DNA of 64,000 bases from Caballeronia calidae (GTDB lineage Bacteria; Pseudomonadota; Gammaproteobacteria; Burkholderiales; Burkholderiaceae): assembly GCF_900044055.2 (NCBI RefSeq), contig NZ_FCOX02000001.1, positions 186,001 through 250,000 on the forward strand. Direction: 5' to 3'. Positions 28,040 through 38,598 of this stretch are shown here, in pieces. The notes beneath the pieces are model-generated. The model was not told where the DNA came from. It made no database searches and was given only the letters and a program-made list of their open reading frames with translations. Position 1 is the first letter of the stretch; each line of letters starts with the position of its first letter. The translations under genes and the position numbers were made by a program.

Positions 28040-29125
28040 TCAAAACGGCGATGCGACCGGCATGCGCCCTCGCGTTCGCGACGGTTTCGACAGCTTCGGC
28101 GCCAGTTCGCCGTCGATGGGACGCGAGCGCGGCGCGGGCGCCGCGTCTTCATCGGCGTGCTCGTAGTGGGCATGCGTAGCCGGTGCGGGCCTGCCGCGGC
28201 CATCGCGGATCCACTGCTCGCTCACCTGATGATTCGGCGTCTGGCTGAAATGCTCGACGAGGTGATCGATGAACGTGCGCACCTTCGCCGGCAAATGTCG
28301 GCGGCTCGGATATGCGACGTTGATCTCGACCTGCGGCAACTGATAATCGCCGAGCAGGCGCACGAGCTGGCCGCGCGTCGTGTCGTTGCCGATCAGATAG
28401 CTCGGCAGAATCGCGATGCCCATGCCGAGCAGCGCGAACTGCCGCAGCATTTCCGTATTGTTCGCGATGATCACGTTCTGCGGCCGTACGCGCACCTCGC
28501 CCTCCGGGCCGGTGAACACGCGCTCGTCACCCCAGTACTCGGACGGCAGGCTCAGGCACGGATGCTCGAGCAGATGCTCGGGACGCGTCGGCGTGCCGTG
28601 CTTTTCCAGATACGCGGGCGTCGCGCAGACGGTCATGCACCCCGTCGTCAGGCGGCGCGTGACGACGCTCGCGCTCTTCACCTGACGCGCGATGACAATG
28701 CCGACATCGAAACCTTCCTCGACGAGATCCACCTGACGGTCGACCAGCGTCACGTCGGGGACGACCTTCGGATAGCGTTGCGCGTAGGTCTGCAGGACCG
28801 GCGCGAGATTGTGCAGCCCGAACACCACGGGCGCGACGATTCTGAGCGAACCCAGCGGTTCGTGATTGCGCGCCACCACCATTTGTTCGACGTCTTCCAG
28901 CTCGTCGAGAATTTGCCGGGCCCGCTCCAGATAAACCTGACCGGACTCCGTGAGCGAAAGGCTGCGCGTCGTGCGGTTGAGCAAGCGCGTGCCGAGGCGG
29001 CCCTCAAGGTCCGCGACGTGGCGCGTCGCCACCGCATTGGAGATGTCCATCGCGCTCGCGGCCCGGGCGAAACTCCCGAGATCGGCGACACGGACGAACA
29101 CTCTCATCGACTGCAAATGATCCAT
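28040..29125 (-). CDS. LysR-family transcriptional regulator with C-terminal extension
   Basis: 361 residues from ATG 29125, which has an AGGAG ribosome-binding site. The N-terminal winged HTH (MDHLQSMRVFVRVADLGSFA) is followed by a LysR substrate-binding domain to about residue 300. The last 60 residues are a hydrophilic tail rich in Arg, Pro and Ala, not usual for the family. The HTH and opening place it in the large AaeR/DmlR-like group common in Burkholderia. The effector and targets are unknown, and no divergent target gene adjoins it. Confidence 0.9.
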   Translation of the reverse strand: MDHLQSMRVFVRVADLGSFARAASAMDISNAVATRHVADLEGRLGTRLLNRTTRSLSLTESGQVYLERARQILDELEDVEQMVVARNHEPLGSLRIVAPVVFGLHNLAPVLQTYAQRYPKVVPDVTLVDRQVDLVEEGFDVGIVIARQVKSASVVTRRLTTGCMTVCATPAYLEKHGTPTRPEHLLEHPCLSLPSEYWGDERVFTGPEGEVRVRPQNVIIANNTEMLRQFALLGMGIAILPSYLIGNDTTRGQLVRLLGDYQLPQVEINVAYPSRRHLPAKVRTFIDHLVEHFSQTPNHQVSEQWIRDGRGRPAPATHAHYEHADEDAAPAPRSRPIDGELAPKLSKPSRTRGRMPVASPF

Positions 29126-29373
29126 AAGACAACTCCTGCCGCTAGATGGCTTGAATTCTGCTGCAAAGCAATTCAGGATTATCCTAGGACCGGGGCAATC
29201 GTGCAGAAGTTGCCGGTAGGCACGAAAAAGTCGAAAAAAATCTGGCGCCAAGACCGCTTACGCCGATGAAAGATCACCGATTGTTGCGTTTTGCACAACA
29301 CACGACGCAGTTCACGCTGATGGACGAAACTCCGAAACGCACTGGCGTCATTGATTTTGACGGTGTAGGCAAG

Positions 29374-29411
29374 AAAAAACGGGCCCGCTTGCGCGGGCCC
29401 GTTTTTTTTGG
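29374..29411. terminator. Terminator after pckG (near-symmetric)
   Basis: Stem ACGGGCCCGC / GCGGGCCCGT (29379-29388, 29393-29402) flanked by A-run and T-run, so it can work in both directions. Read leftward it ends the pckG transcript, 40 bp past its stop, with TTTTTTCTTG. Confidence 0.88.
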
Positions 29412-29448
29412 GGATTGATTCAGTTTTCGTCATCAATCCGGCGCGGCA

Positions 29449-31317
<1,869 letters not shown>

Positions 31318-31797
31318 CGAGCTGTCTCCGTTCTTCTGCAATGAAAAACCTTTCGCCCATCGACGCTGCATGCGAGAGGCGTTGCGACTCGAACCGCCGG
31401 GCGCTTTCGTGCAGTCGCGATGCGCTCTTTCATCGCACGAAAAGCGGTTCGCGAGCCAATGCGGCGTCACGGACATGAATTCTCTACACAGCAAACCGTA
31501 CCTTTCGCGGCTTGCGTCGCAAAGGAACAAACTGTTAAAAAGAGATACTAAGTGGCCTGTCTCCTTGCGGATTACCGTGTTTTCCGCCAGTTGCGCAGAA
31601 TTTCTTTATTCTGGCGCGGACACACGAGGCTCCCGAAAAATGGGGAGTCAAGCATAACACCGCATCGCCCGAACCATGTGATGCAGCGCAATAACTCGGA
31701 AAAGAGCGCAATTTATCGGTATTTACCCGAAGTTAAATGCTCTATTCTCGCGCCCGCTCAAAAAGCAGCACGTTTGATGCCTAACAAAAGCCAATCA
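31318..31797. promoter_or_regulatory. pckG / dehydrogenase divergent intergenic region
   Basis: 480 bp with no supported gene, presumably carrying promoters and operator sites for both flanking genes. AT-rich patches lie at 31525-31560, 31600-31620 and 31705-31760. I cannot assign a -35/-10 pair with confidence on either strand. No significant inverted repeats were noticed. Confidence 0.35.
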
Positions 31798-32820
31798 ATG
31801 CCCATGAAAATCGCCATTCTCGACGACTACCAGGACGCCGTCCGGAAGCTCGATTGTTTCCATTTGCTCGATGAGCATGAGGTGAAGGTCTTCAATAACA
31901 CGGTGCGTGGTCTCGGACAGTTGGCCAGCAGACTGTCGGAAGTCGACGCGCTCGTGCTGATCCGCGAGCGCACCCGCATCAGTTCGCAATTGCTCGACAA
32001 ATGCCCCAAGCTGCGCATGATCAGCCAGACGGGACGCGCGGGCGGCGGTCACATCGATATCGACGCGTGCACGGAGCGCGGCATCGCGGTGCTCGAGGGC
32101 ACGGGCTCGCCTGTCGCGCCGGCCGAACTGACGTGGGCGCTCATCATGTCGGCGCAGCGGCGCATTCCGCAGTACGTCGCGAATCTGAAGCAAGGCGCGT
32201 GGCAGCAGTCGGGGCTGAAGACGTCCGCGCTGCCACCGAACTTCGGTCTCGGGCAAGTGCTGCGCGGTCAGACGCTCGGCATCTGGGGATACGGCAAGAT
32301 CGGCAAGCTGGTCGCGGGCTACGGCAAGGCGTTCGGCATGAACGTGCTCGTCTACGGACGCGAGCATTCGCAGAGCGCGGCGCGCGAGGATGGTTTCGCC
32401 GTCGCCGAAAGCCGCGAGGCGCTTTTCGAGCAGAGCGATGTGCTCACGCTGCATCTGCGCCTGACCGATGAGACGGCGGGCATCGTCAAGCAGGACGATC
32501 TGATGCGCATGAAGCCGACCGCGCTCTTCGTCAACACGAGCCGCGCGGAGTTGCTGGAGGAGAATGCGCTGCTCAATTCGCTGCATCACAACCGGCCTGG
32601 CATGGTCGCGGTCGATGTCTTCGAGAGCGAGCCGATCCTGCAGGGCTACGGTCTGCTGCGTCTGGAGAACGTGATCTGCACGCCGCACATCGGCTATGTG
32701 GAGCGCGAGAGCTACGAGCTGTATTTCGGCGCGGCGTTCAGGAACATCCTCGCGTTCGATGCTGGCGATACGTCGAGCGTCTTCAACGAGGAAGCGCTCC
32801 AGCACGCGCGCCGCCGTTGA
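31798..32820 (+). CDS. D-isomer-specific 2-hydroxyacid dehydrogenase (SerA-like)
   Basis: About 340 residues of a formate/glycerate dehydrogenase-family enzyme that reduces 2-keto acids with NAD(P)H. The start opens MPMKIAILDDYQDAVRKLD. ATGs at 31777 and 31804 are alternatives and none has a strong ribosome-binding site. The NAD-binding domain carries LGIWGYGKIGKLVAGYGKAF, a substrate Arg is in FVNTSRAELLE, an acidic residue is in VAVDVFESEP, and the catalytic His is in CTPHIGYVE. The substrate is not predictable. It is divergent from pckG and convergent with an OsmC gene. Confidence 0.9.
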   Translation: MPMKIAILDDYQDAVRKLDCFHLLDEHEVKVFNNTVRGLGQLASRLSEVDALVLIRERTRISSQLLDKCPKLRMISQTGRAGGGHIDIDACTERGIAVLEGTGSPVAPAELTWALIMSAQRRIPQYVANLKQGAWQQSGLKTSALPPNFGLGQVLRGQTLGIWGYGKIGKLVAGYGKAFGMNVLVYGREHSQSAAREDGFAVAESREALFEQSDVLTLHLRLTDETAGIVKQDDLMRMKPTALFVNTSRAELLEENALLNSLHHNRPGMVAVDVFESEPILQGYGLLRLENVICTPHIGYVERESYELYFGAAFRNILAFDAGDTSSVFNEEALQHARRR

Positions 32821-32832
32821 GTTTTTCCGGCG

Positions 32833-33309
32833 TCAGAGCGTCGATATGTCGATCGACGGCTCGCAACGCACCGGAAAATTCACCGAGTTCGCGATGAAGC
32901 AGAAGCGGTGCGCCTCTTCGTGAAGGCGCGTCGCGAGACCGGCGTCGCCGCCGGCACCGATCGTCACGCGCGGGCGCAGCAGCACATCGACGAAGCGCCC
33001 GTCTCCTTTCGACTCTTCCTGCATCGTGCCGATGGCTTCATCGACATAGCCTGTCACGACGATCTTGTTCGTCGCGCACAGATGCAGATACCAGAGCATG
33101 TGGCACGACGACAGCGACGCCACGAACAGTTCTTCAGGATTGTGACGCGTGGGATCGCCGCGGAAAGCCGGGTCGCTCGAGGCCTCGATCGCCGCCTTCG
33201 TGCCGACGCGCACGAGATGATCGCGCGAATAGGCATCGTAGGCGGAGGTGCCGGAGCCGAGATTGCCGGTCCAGTCGATGGTCAATTGATACGTGTGCTT
33301 CTTTGCCAC
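32833..33309 (-). CDS. OsmC-family peroxiredoxin-like protein
   Basis: 158 residues. OsmC/Ohr proteins reduce organic hydroperoxides with a Cys pair. Here the reactive Cys69 lies in SLSSCHMLWY and the partner Cys137 in HRFCFIANS, which is the OsmC/YhfA-like spacing. It is the last gene of the thioesterase-patatin-OsmC run, starting 10 bp after the patatin stop. The pairing with a lipid hydrolase suggests a role with lipid or fatty-acid peroxides, but this is inference. Confidence 0.9.
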   Translation of the reverse strand: MAKKHTYQLTIDWTGNLGSGTSAYDAYSRDHLVRVGTKAAIEASSDPAFRGDPTRHNPEELFVASLSSCHMLWYLHLCATNKIVVTGYVDEAIGTMQEESKGDGRFVDVLLRPRVTIGAGGDAGLATRLHEEAHRFCFIANSVNFPVRCEPSIDISTL

Positions 33310-33319
33310 GGTCTGCTCC

Positions 33320-34189
33320 TCAAGCGAGATGCGCTGCGGTCTCCATCAGGCGCGGCAGCTTCATCAGAAAATCCTCGCCGTCCGCGCGGCCCAGGTCGTA
33401 AGCATGTTGCATTTGCGCGGGGCTCGTATAGTCCCAGCTCGAAATCGGCACCTTGCGCGATGGCTGAATGTAAATGCGCTGCTGCTCCGCGTGCGGCACG
33501 ACGAACATGCGCTCGCGTGGATAGAGACGCGTGACCATCACGAGGACGAGGCCGGGCGATGCATCGAGCGCGGAGACGGGCACGTTGTCGACCATGCCGC
33601 CATCGAGGACCGGGCGGCCGTTGCGTCGCAGGATCGGCGTGAAAGGCGGCGTGCTCGACGATTGCAGGATCAGATCGGCGAGATCTTCGATCGTCGCGCA
33701 TTCCTGCGCCTTCACGAATTCCGGATGAAAGCCGAGCGCCTGGCCGAGCGTCGGGTGCAACGTCTTGCGCACGTACTTTTCGATGTTATACGCGATGAGC
33801 CCCGCCGCGACCGCGCTGCGCGCGCCGAGCCAGCGCGGCAGATGCGACACGCCGATGCGGATTTCAGGCGCTTTCGCGAGTTCCTGGAAGCGCTCCGCGA
33901 AGATGTCGAGCAGCGCCTGACGATAGATGCGGTAGTGCGGAAACACCGACTGGCCGCGCAGCAGGTTGCCCCAGTAGGCGTTGCGGGTGTTGTCGCGCAG
34001 GACGTGGGCGTAGTAATCCATGACCCGGCGCGATTCGTTCGTGTAGAGCATGCAGGCCGTCGCGGCGCCCGCCGATATGCCCGCGATGATGCGCGGCCGG
34101 AGATTCAGTTCCGGCTGGACGACGTCCCAGAAACCGGCTTGCCACCAGCAGCGGTTCCCGCCGCCGGCGAATACGACCTGGTCGAACAT
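33320..34189 (-). CDS. Patatin-like phospholipase
   Basis: 289-residue serine lipid acyl hydrolase. The oxyanion-hole segment FAGGGNRCWWQAG is followed by nucleophile Ser39 in GISAG, and the dyad Asp196 is in VLDGGMVDNVP. No signal peptide is seen, so it is probably cytoplasmic or delivered by other means. It begins directly at the base after the stop of the PaaI-type thioesterase gene and ends 10 bp before the OsmC gene, so the three form one operon. The substrate is unknown. Confidence 0.9.
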   Translation of the reverse strand: MFDQVVFAGGGNRCWWQAGFWDVVQPELNLRPRIIAGISAGAATACMLYTNESRRVMDYYAHVLRDNTRNAYWGNLLRGQSVFPHYRIYRQALLDIFAERFQELAKAPEIRIGVSHLPRWLGARSAVAAGLIAYNIEKYVRKTLHPTLGQALGFHPEFVKAQECATIEDLADLILQSSSTPPFTPILRRNGRPVLDGGMVDNVPVSALDASPGLVLVMVTRLYPRERMFVVPHAEQQRIYIQPSRKVPISSWDYTSPAQMQHAYDLGRADGEDFLMKLPRLMETAAHLA

Positions 34190-34597
34190 TTATTTATTGA
34201 TGAGCGCGTAGGTTGTGGTCGCGTGGGCGGCGAGCTCGCCCTGGTCGTCGTGCATGTCGATTTCGCCGAAGACGAGGTTGCGGCCGCGACGCTGGATCTG
34301 CGCCGTGATCAGCACGTCGCCTGCCTTTACGGGACGCATGAAGGTCGTGTTCAGCGAAACGGTGGTCATCGGCTGGAAGCCGCCGAGGACGTGGGAAATC
34401 GCGACGACCATCGCGGTGTCCGCCGCCGCCATGAAGACTTGCCCGCAGATGACGCCGCCCGCGTGGCGCAGATGATCGGAATACGGCAGGCGTAGCGTGA
34501 CGGCGTTTTCGGCGATGGATTCGGGTGCGAGGCGCAGCTCCTTGACCCACGGGGCGAGGATGCTGTCGAGCAAGGCGCGGATGGCGGTTTCGTCCAT
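34190..34597 (-). CDS. PaaI-family hotdog-fold thioesterase
   Basis: 135-residue acyl-CoA thioesterase-like protein from ATG 34597. The hotdog-fold signature is GGVICGQVFMAAADTAMVVA, and the second strand pair is TTVSLNTTFMRPVKAGDVL. The frame is open upstream, but the family length starts at this ATG (MDETAIRALLDSIL). It is first in the thioesterase-patatin-OsmC operon, divergent from tRNA-Lys. The acyl-CoA substrate is unknown. Confidence 0.9.
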   Translation of the reverse strand: MDETAIRALLDSILAPWVKELRLAPESIAENAVTLRLPYSDHLRHAGGVICGQVFMAAADTAMVVAISHVLGGFQPMTTVSLNTTFMRPVKAGDVLITAQIQRRGRNLVFGEIDMHDDQGELAAHATTTYALINK

Positions 34598-34733
34598 GGT
34601 GCTTTCGGGGAATGTTCTTGCGTCGGGGCGTCGCGGTCGCGAAGGATGCGCCATGATACCGGGCTGTCGGGCGGCCGGAGATGCGGCCGGTTGAAGGCTT
34701 CGTAAAAAGTCTAAGAATTTTCTGCGCGGGGGC

Positions 34734-34763
34734 TTGCGCTTCTGCAAAAGCACCCGCTATAAT
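34734..34763 (+). promoter_or_regulatory. tRNA-Lys promoter
   Basis: -35 TTGCGC (34734-34739), 18-bp spacer, perfect -10 TATAAT (34758-34763), with the tRNA 5' end 13 bp downstream. Confidence 0.82.
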
Positions 34764-34775
34764 TTCTCTTCTGTT

Positions 34776-34851
34776 GGGGCGTTAGCTCAGTTGGTAGAGC
34801 AGCGGACTCTTAATCCGTAGGTCGAGTGTTCGAGTCACTCACGCCCCACCA
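34776..34851 (+). tRNA. tRNA-Lys (anticodon CTT)
   Basis: 76 nt with encoded CCA. The acceptor stem is GGGGCGT/ACGCCCC, D-arm TAGCTCAGTTGGTAGAGCA, anticodon loop CTCTTAA (CTT, reads AAG), and T-arm GAGTGTTCGAGTCACTC. Own promoter and terminator. Confidence 0.97.
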
Positions 34852-34860
34852 CCAGATTCG

Positions 34861-34888
34861 AAGGGCTGCGCATCGCGCAGCCCTTTTT
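34861..34888 (+). terminator. Terminator of tRNA-Lys
   Basis: Stem AGGGCTGCGC / GCGCAGCCCT (34862-34871, 34875-34884) followed by TTTT, 10 bp after the tRNA. The right arm also lies just before the convergent DUF488 stop. Confidence 0.85.
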
Positions 34889-34898
34889 CGTTTTCGCC

Positions 34899-35285
34899 TC
34901 AGGTCACATCGGCATCACGCGCTTTTAGCAACTCCCGCAGCACCGACCGATGACATCGCGCCTCATCCTCGCAATAGCACCCGACCGAAAAGTTCGTCTG
35001 ATGCGACAACGCCGCCAGTAAATCCAGCGTCTTGCTCGCATCCGATTCAGCCATCTCCGCCTTGAACTTCTTCACGAACGCGCCCCATTCCTTATCGCTT
35101 TCGGCGTGAAGCGCTTCGGTCACCAGCTCCTGCGTCGGCGAAAGCACCGGATACCACACGTCATAAAAATCGCGCGCCGCGAATTCGGACTTCGGCACGC
35201 CGCGCGGCGGTCGCCGCACCGTCCCGATACGCAGCCCCTCATCCCTCGCGCGCGGCGTTCCCAGTCTCACGATTCGAATCGTCAT
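34899..35285 (-). CDS. DUF488 family protein
   Basis: 128 residues from ATG 35285. It matches DUF488, with the characteristic late segment SVGCYCEDEARCHRSVL containing the clustered Cys/His residues, and the FYDVWYPVLSP segment before it. The biochemical function is not established. It is convergent with tRNA-Lys and divergent from the DHA2 transporter across about 140 bp. The start is chosen at MTIRIVRLGTPRA because the upstream extension is a GC-rich shadow. Confidence 0.88.
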   Translation of the reverse strand: MTIRIVRLGTPRARDEGLRIGTVRRPPRGVPKSEFAARDFYDVWYPVLSPTQELVTEALHAESDKEWGAFVKKFKAEMAESDASKTLDLLAALSHQTNFSVGCYCEDEARCHRSVLRELLKARDADVT

Positions 35286-35428
35286 CCATCGGTCTCCTCT
35301 AAGGCTCGTCCGCACAGCATACCCGCTGACATCGCTTTGAAAGCTCCCGCGACCTCGCTCAGCGAAATCTCGCGTCTTCCCGTATTGTCTCGGATTATTC
35401 TCCCTCCGCTTACATCCGAAATCCCGCC

Positions 35429-36862
35429 GTGCCCACCGAAGAACACCGCAAAACGACGCCCCGCGATCCCGACGCACCGATGACCCCGCTCGAGCGCCGC
35501 GGCATGGCCGCGATCCTGCTGTCGGTCTCGCTCGCGACGCTCGATACCGCCATCGCCAATACCGCACTGCCGGCCATCGCCGCCGATTTGCACACGACGC
35601 CCGCCGCGTCGGTCTGGATCATCAACGCGTATCAGCTCGCCATGGTCGCGACGCTGCTGCCCTTCGCGGCGCTCGGCGGCATCCTCGGGCATCGGCGCGT
35701 GTATCTCGGCGGGCTCGTCGTGTTCCTGATCGCGTCCGCGGTGTGCGCGTTCTCGTGGTCGCTGCCGACGCTCGTCGCCGCGCGTCTGCTGCAGGGCCTC
35801 GGCGCGAGCGCGATCATGAGCGTCAACGCGGCGCTCATCAGCGCGATCTTTCCGCCGCATCGACTGGGGCGCGGCGTCGGGCTGAACGCGCTCGTCGTCG
35901 GCATCGCGTTCGCGGTCGGGCCGACGGTCGCGTCGATCGTCCTCTCGCTCGGCACGTGGCCGTGGCTTTTCGCGGTCAATCTGCCCGTCGGCGTGTTCGC
36001 GTTGATGATCGCGTGGCGATCGTTGCCGCAGACGAAGCGCGCCGAGCATGGCTTCGACCGCATCGCCGCGCTGCTCAACGTCGTCACGTTCGCTGCGCTG
36101 ATCTTCGCGCTCGGCGAAGCGGCCCAGCGCGCCGCGACGCACATCGTGCTCGCGTCGTTCGGCGTCGCGCTGATCGCGGGTTGTCTGCTGCTGCGACGTG
36201 AACGCGGCCATCCCGCGCCGATGCTGCCCGTCGATCTCTTTCGCCGCCCGATGTTCGCGCTTTCGACGATGACCGCCGTCTGCTCGTTCGCCGCGCAAGG
36301 GCTCGCGTTCGTGTCGCTGCCGTTTTTCTTCGAGAGCGTGCTGGGCCGCAGTCAGGTCGAAACAGGATTTCTGATGACGCCGTGGTCCGCGCTGGTCGCG
36401 TTGATGGCGCCGATCGCGGGACGAATGTCCGATCGCCATGCGCCCGGCCTGCTCGGCGGCGTCGGGCTGGCGATTCTGTGCGTCGGGATGGTCTCGCTCG
36501 CGATGCTGCCCGAAGAGCCGCATGTGCTGGAAATCTGCATCCGCATGGCGATCTGCGGCGCGGGCTTCGGCTTCTTTCAGTCGCCGAATCTGAAGGCGTT
36601 CATGTCGAGCGCGCCGCGCGAGCGCAGCGGCGGCGCGAGCGGCACGATTGCGACGTCGCGCCTGATCGGGCAGGCGACGGGCGCGGCGCTCGTCGCGCTG
36701 TGCTTCAGCATCGCCGGAAAGCATGGGCCGACGCTCGCGTTGTCGATCGGCGCGGCGTTCGCGGGCGCGGGCAGCATCGCGAGCGGCTTGCGGCTCGTGA
36801 AGCGCAGTCCGTCGAAGGCCGCGCCCGATGCAATCGCGGGCGAGCCATCGCGGAAAGCCTGA
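35429..36862 (+). CDS. DHA2-type major facilitator (14-TM drug:H+ antiporter)
   Basis: 477 residues with 14 predicted TM helices. It carries the MFS motif A-like loop GGILGHRRVYLGG, the first-helix motif LDTAIANTALPAIAADL, and motif C-like GIAFAVGPTVASIVLS. The family exports hydrophobic drugs, dyes or metabolites, and the substrate is unknown. The GTG at 35429 starts it; an in-frame ATG 17 codons later (MTPLERRGMA) directly precedes the first helix and is possible. No dedicated regulator adjoins it. Confidence 0.9.
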   Translation: MPTEEHRKTTPRDPDAPMTPLERRGMAAILLSVSLATLDTAIANTALPAIAADLHTTPAASVWIINAYQLAMVATLLPFAALGGILGHRRVYLGGLVVFLIASAVCAFSWSLPTLVAARLLQGLGASAIMSVNAALISAIFPPHRLGRGVGLNALVVGIAFAVGPTVASIVLSLGTWPWLFAVNLPVGVFALMIAWRSLPQTKRAEHGFDRIAALLNVVTFAALIFALGEAAQRAATHIVLASFGVALIAGCLLLRRERGHPAPMLPVDLFRRPMFALSTMTAVCSFAAQGLAFVSLPFFFESVLGRSQVETGFLMTPWSALVALMAPIAGRMSDRHAPGLLGGVGLAILCVGMVSLAMLPEEPHVLEICIRMAICGAGFGFFQSPNLKAFMSSAPRERSGGASGTIATSRLIGQATGAALVALCFSIAGKHGPTLALSIGAAFAGAGSIASGLRLVKRSPSKAAPDAIAGEPSRKA

Positions 36863-36865
36863 CGC

Positions 36866-38248
36866 TCACATGCGCCGCACTTTGACTTTGCGGCCTTTCA
36901 GCTTGCCCGCGCCCAGTCTGCGCACGGCGTCGTCGGCGATATTTCGTTCGACGGCCACGTACGTGACCAGGTCCATCACGTTGATCTTGCCGATCTGCTT
37001 GCCGTCGTAGCCCGCTTCGCCGGTGAGCGCGCCGAGCACGTCGCCGGGACGGATCTTGTCCTTGCGGCCGCCGAGGATTTGCAGCGTCGCCATCGGCGGC
37101 TTCAGGTGGCCCGGTTCCGCCGATGTCAGCTCGGCCAGCGGATGCCATTCCACTTCCGCGCGCAGCAATTCCTCGATCGCGCCGACGCGCCCCATCTCGT
37201 CCATGCTCGCGAGCGACAGCGCCCAGCCCTCCTCGCCCGCGCGTCCCGTCCGTCCGATTCGATGGACGTGCACTTCGGGGTCCGGCGTCACATCGACATT
37301 GATCACCGCTTCGAGTTGCGCGATGTCGAGACCGCGCGCGGCGACATCGGTCGCGACGAGCACCGAGCAGCTGCGATTCGCGAACTGCACGAGCACCTGA
37401 TCGCGCTCGCGCTGTTCCAGTTCGCCGTGCAAGGTCAGCGCTTCGAAGCCCTGCGCGCGCAGCACGTCGAGCAAATCGCGGCATTGCTGCTTCGTGTTGC
37501 AGAACGCGATGGTGCTCACCGGCCGATAGTGATCGAGCAGCAAGCCGACCGCGTGCAGGCGCTCATCATCCTCGACCTGATAGAAGCGCTGCTTGATCTT
37601 CGCGTTGCTGTGCTGCTCGGTGAGCTTGATCTCGCGCGGATTGCGCAGGAACTGCTGGCTGAGCTTCGCGATGCCTTCGGGATACGTCGCCGAGAACAGC
37701 AAGGTCTGACGCTCCTTCGGACACTGGCGCGCTACGGACGCGATGTCGTCGAAGAAGCCCATGTCGAGCATGCGGTCGGCTTCATCGAGGACGAGCGTGC
37801 GGACCGCGTCGAGCGCGAGCGTTTCGCGCTGAAGGTGATCCATGATGCGCCCCGGCGTCCCGACGATGATGTGCGCGCCATGTTCCAGGCTCGCGACCTG
37901 CGGGCGCATCGGCGTGCCGCCGCATAGCGTCAGCACTTTCACGTTTTCTTCCGCACGCGCGAGGCGGCGGATTTCCTGCGTGACCTGATCGGCGAGCTCG
38001 CGCGTCGGGCAGAGCACGAGCGCCTGCACGGCGAATCGGCTAGCGTCGAGTTTGGAGAGCAATGGCAGCGTGAAGGCCGCGGTCTTGCCGCTGCCGGTTT
38101 TCGCCTGTGCGATGAGATCGTGGCCCGCGAGCGCGGGCGGCAGGCTCGCGGCCTGGATCGGCGTCATCGACAGATAGCCGAGTTGCTGCAGATTCGCCTG
38201 CATCGCCGGCGAGAGCGGCAGGCTGGTGAAGTTCGTATCGGTCGTCAT
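36866..38248 (-). CDS. dbpA: ATP-dependent RNA helicase DbpA
   Basis: DEAD-box helicase (460 residues) acting in 50S subunit assembly by binding hairpin 92 of 23S rRNA. Motifs run in order: Q-motif TPIQAASLP, I AKTGSGKT, II DEAD, III SAT, VI HRIGRTGRAG. A C-terminal RNA-recognition domain (about 385-460, VLGALTGEAGYDGKQIGKI) is diagnostic of DbpA and separates it from RhlE-type helicases. Its stop faces that of the DHA2 transporter with 3 bp between. Confidence 0.94.
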   Translation of the reverse strand: MTTDTNFTSLPLSPAMQANLQQLGYLSMTPIQAASLPPALAGHDLIAQAKTGSGKTAAFTLPLLSKLDASRFAVQALVLCPTRELADQVTQEIRRLARAEENVKVLTLCGGTPMRPQVASLEHGAHIIVGTPGRIMDHLQRETLALDAVRTLVLDEADRMLDMGFFDDIASVARQCPKERQTLLFSATYPEGIAKLSQQFLRNPREIKLTEQHSNAKIKQRFYQVEDDERLHAVGLLLDHYRPVSTIAFCNTKQQCRDLLDVLRAQGFEALTLHGELEQRERDQVLVQFANRSCSVLVATDVAARGLDIAQLEAVINVDVTPDPEVHVHRIGRTGRAGEEGWALSLASMDEMGRVGAIEELLRAEVEWHPLAELTSAEPGHLKPPMATLQILGGRKDKIRPGDVLGALTGEAGYDGKQIGKINVMDLVTYVAVERNIADDAVRRLGAGKLKGRKVKVRRM

Positions 38249-38252
38249 GGCG

Positions 38253-38447
38253 TTAGCGCTTGCCGTAGGGCGGGATTTCGGTGACCTGCTCGTACGTGGT
38301 TTCGCCTTCCTTTGTCTGGTGGCGTGTCACGTAGTTGCGCGCGCCGCACATCGGACAGCGGAACAGCAGGCCCTGGCCCTCGTTTTTGATGACGACGTCC
38401 GATAGCTCCCACGCTGCGCCGCAGGACTGATTTCGACAGGTGAACAT
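38253..38447 (-). CDS. Small zinc-ribbon protein
   Basis: 64 residues from ATG 38447: two Cys pairs or clusters, CRNQSC near the start and CPMCG near residue 31, arranged as a zinc ribbon, then a hydrophilic tail. It looks like a single-domain metal-binding protein conserved in Burkholderiales; the function is unknown. It lies 4 bp before dbpA on the same strand, so it is probably co-transcribed and might bind RNA, which is inference. The frame is open to 38540, but the upstream part lacks conservation-like features. Confidence 0.75.
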   Translation of the reverse strand: MFTCRNQSCGAAWELSDVVIKNEGQGLLFRCPMCGARNYVTRHQTKEGETTYEQVTEIPPYGKR

Positions 38448-38598
38448 ATTCGTGATTCTCTGGTTTCGTGGCGCGTTCGTGCGCTCAAAGGCGAAAGTGT
38501 ACGCGTGTCTCGTGTCGGCGCGGTCAGAGCAAGTCAGCAAGAAATGCTAAAGCGGGTCGTGCTACTTTGCTTGCATCGAGATTGTCCGGAGACAGACG

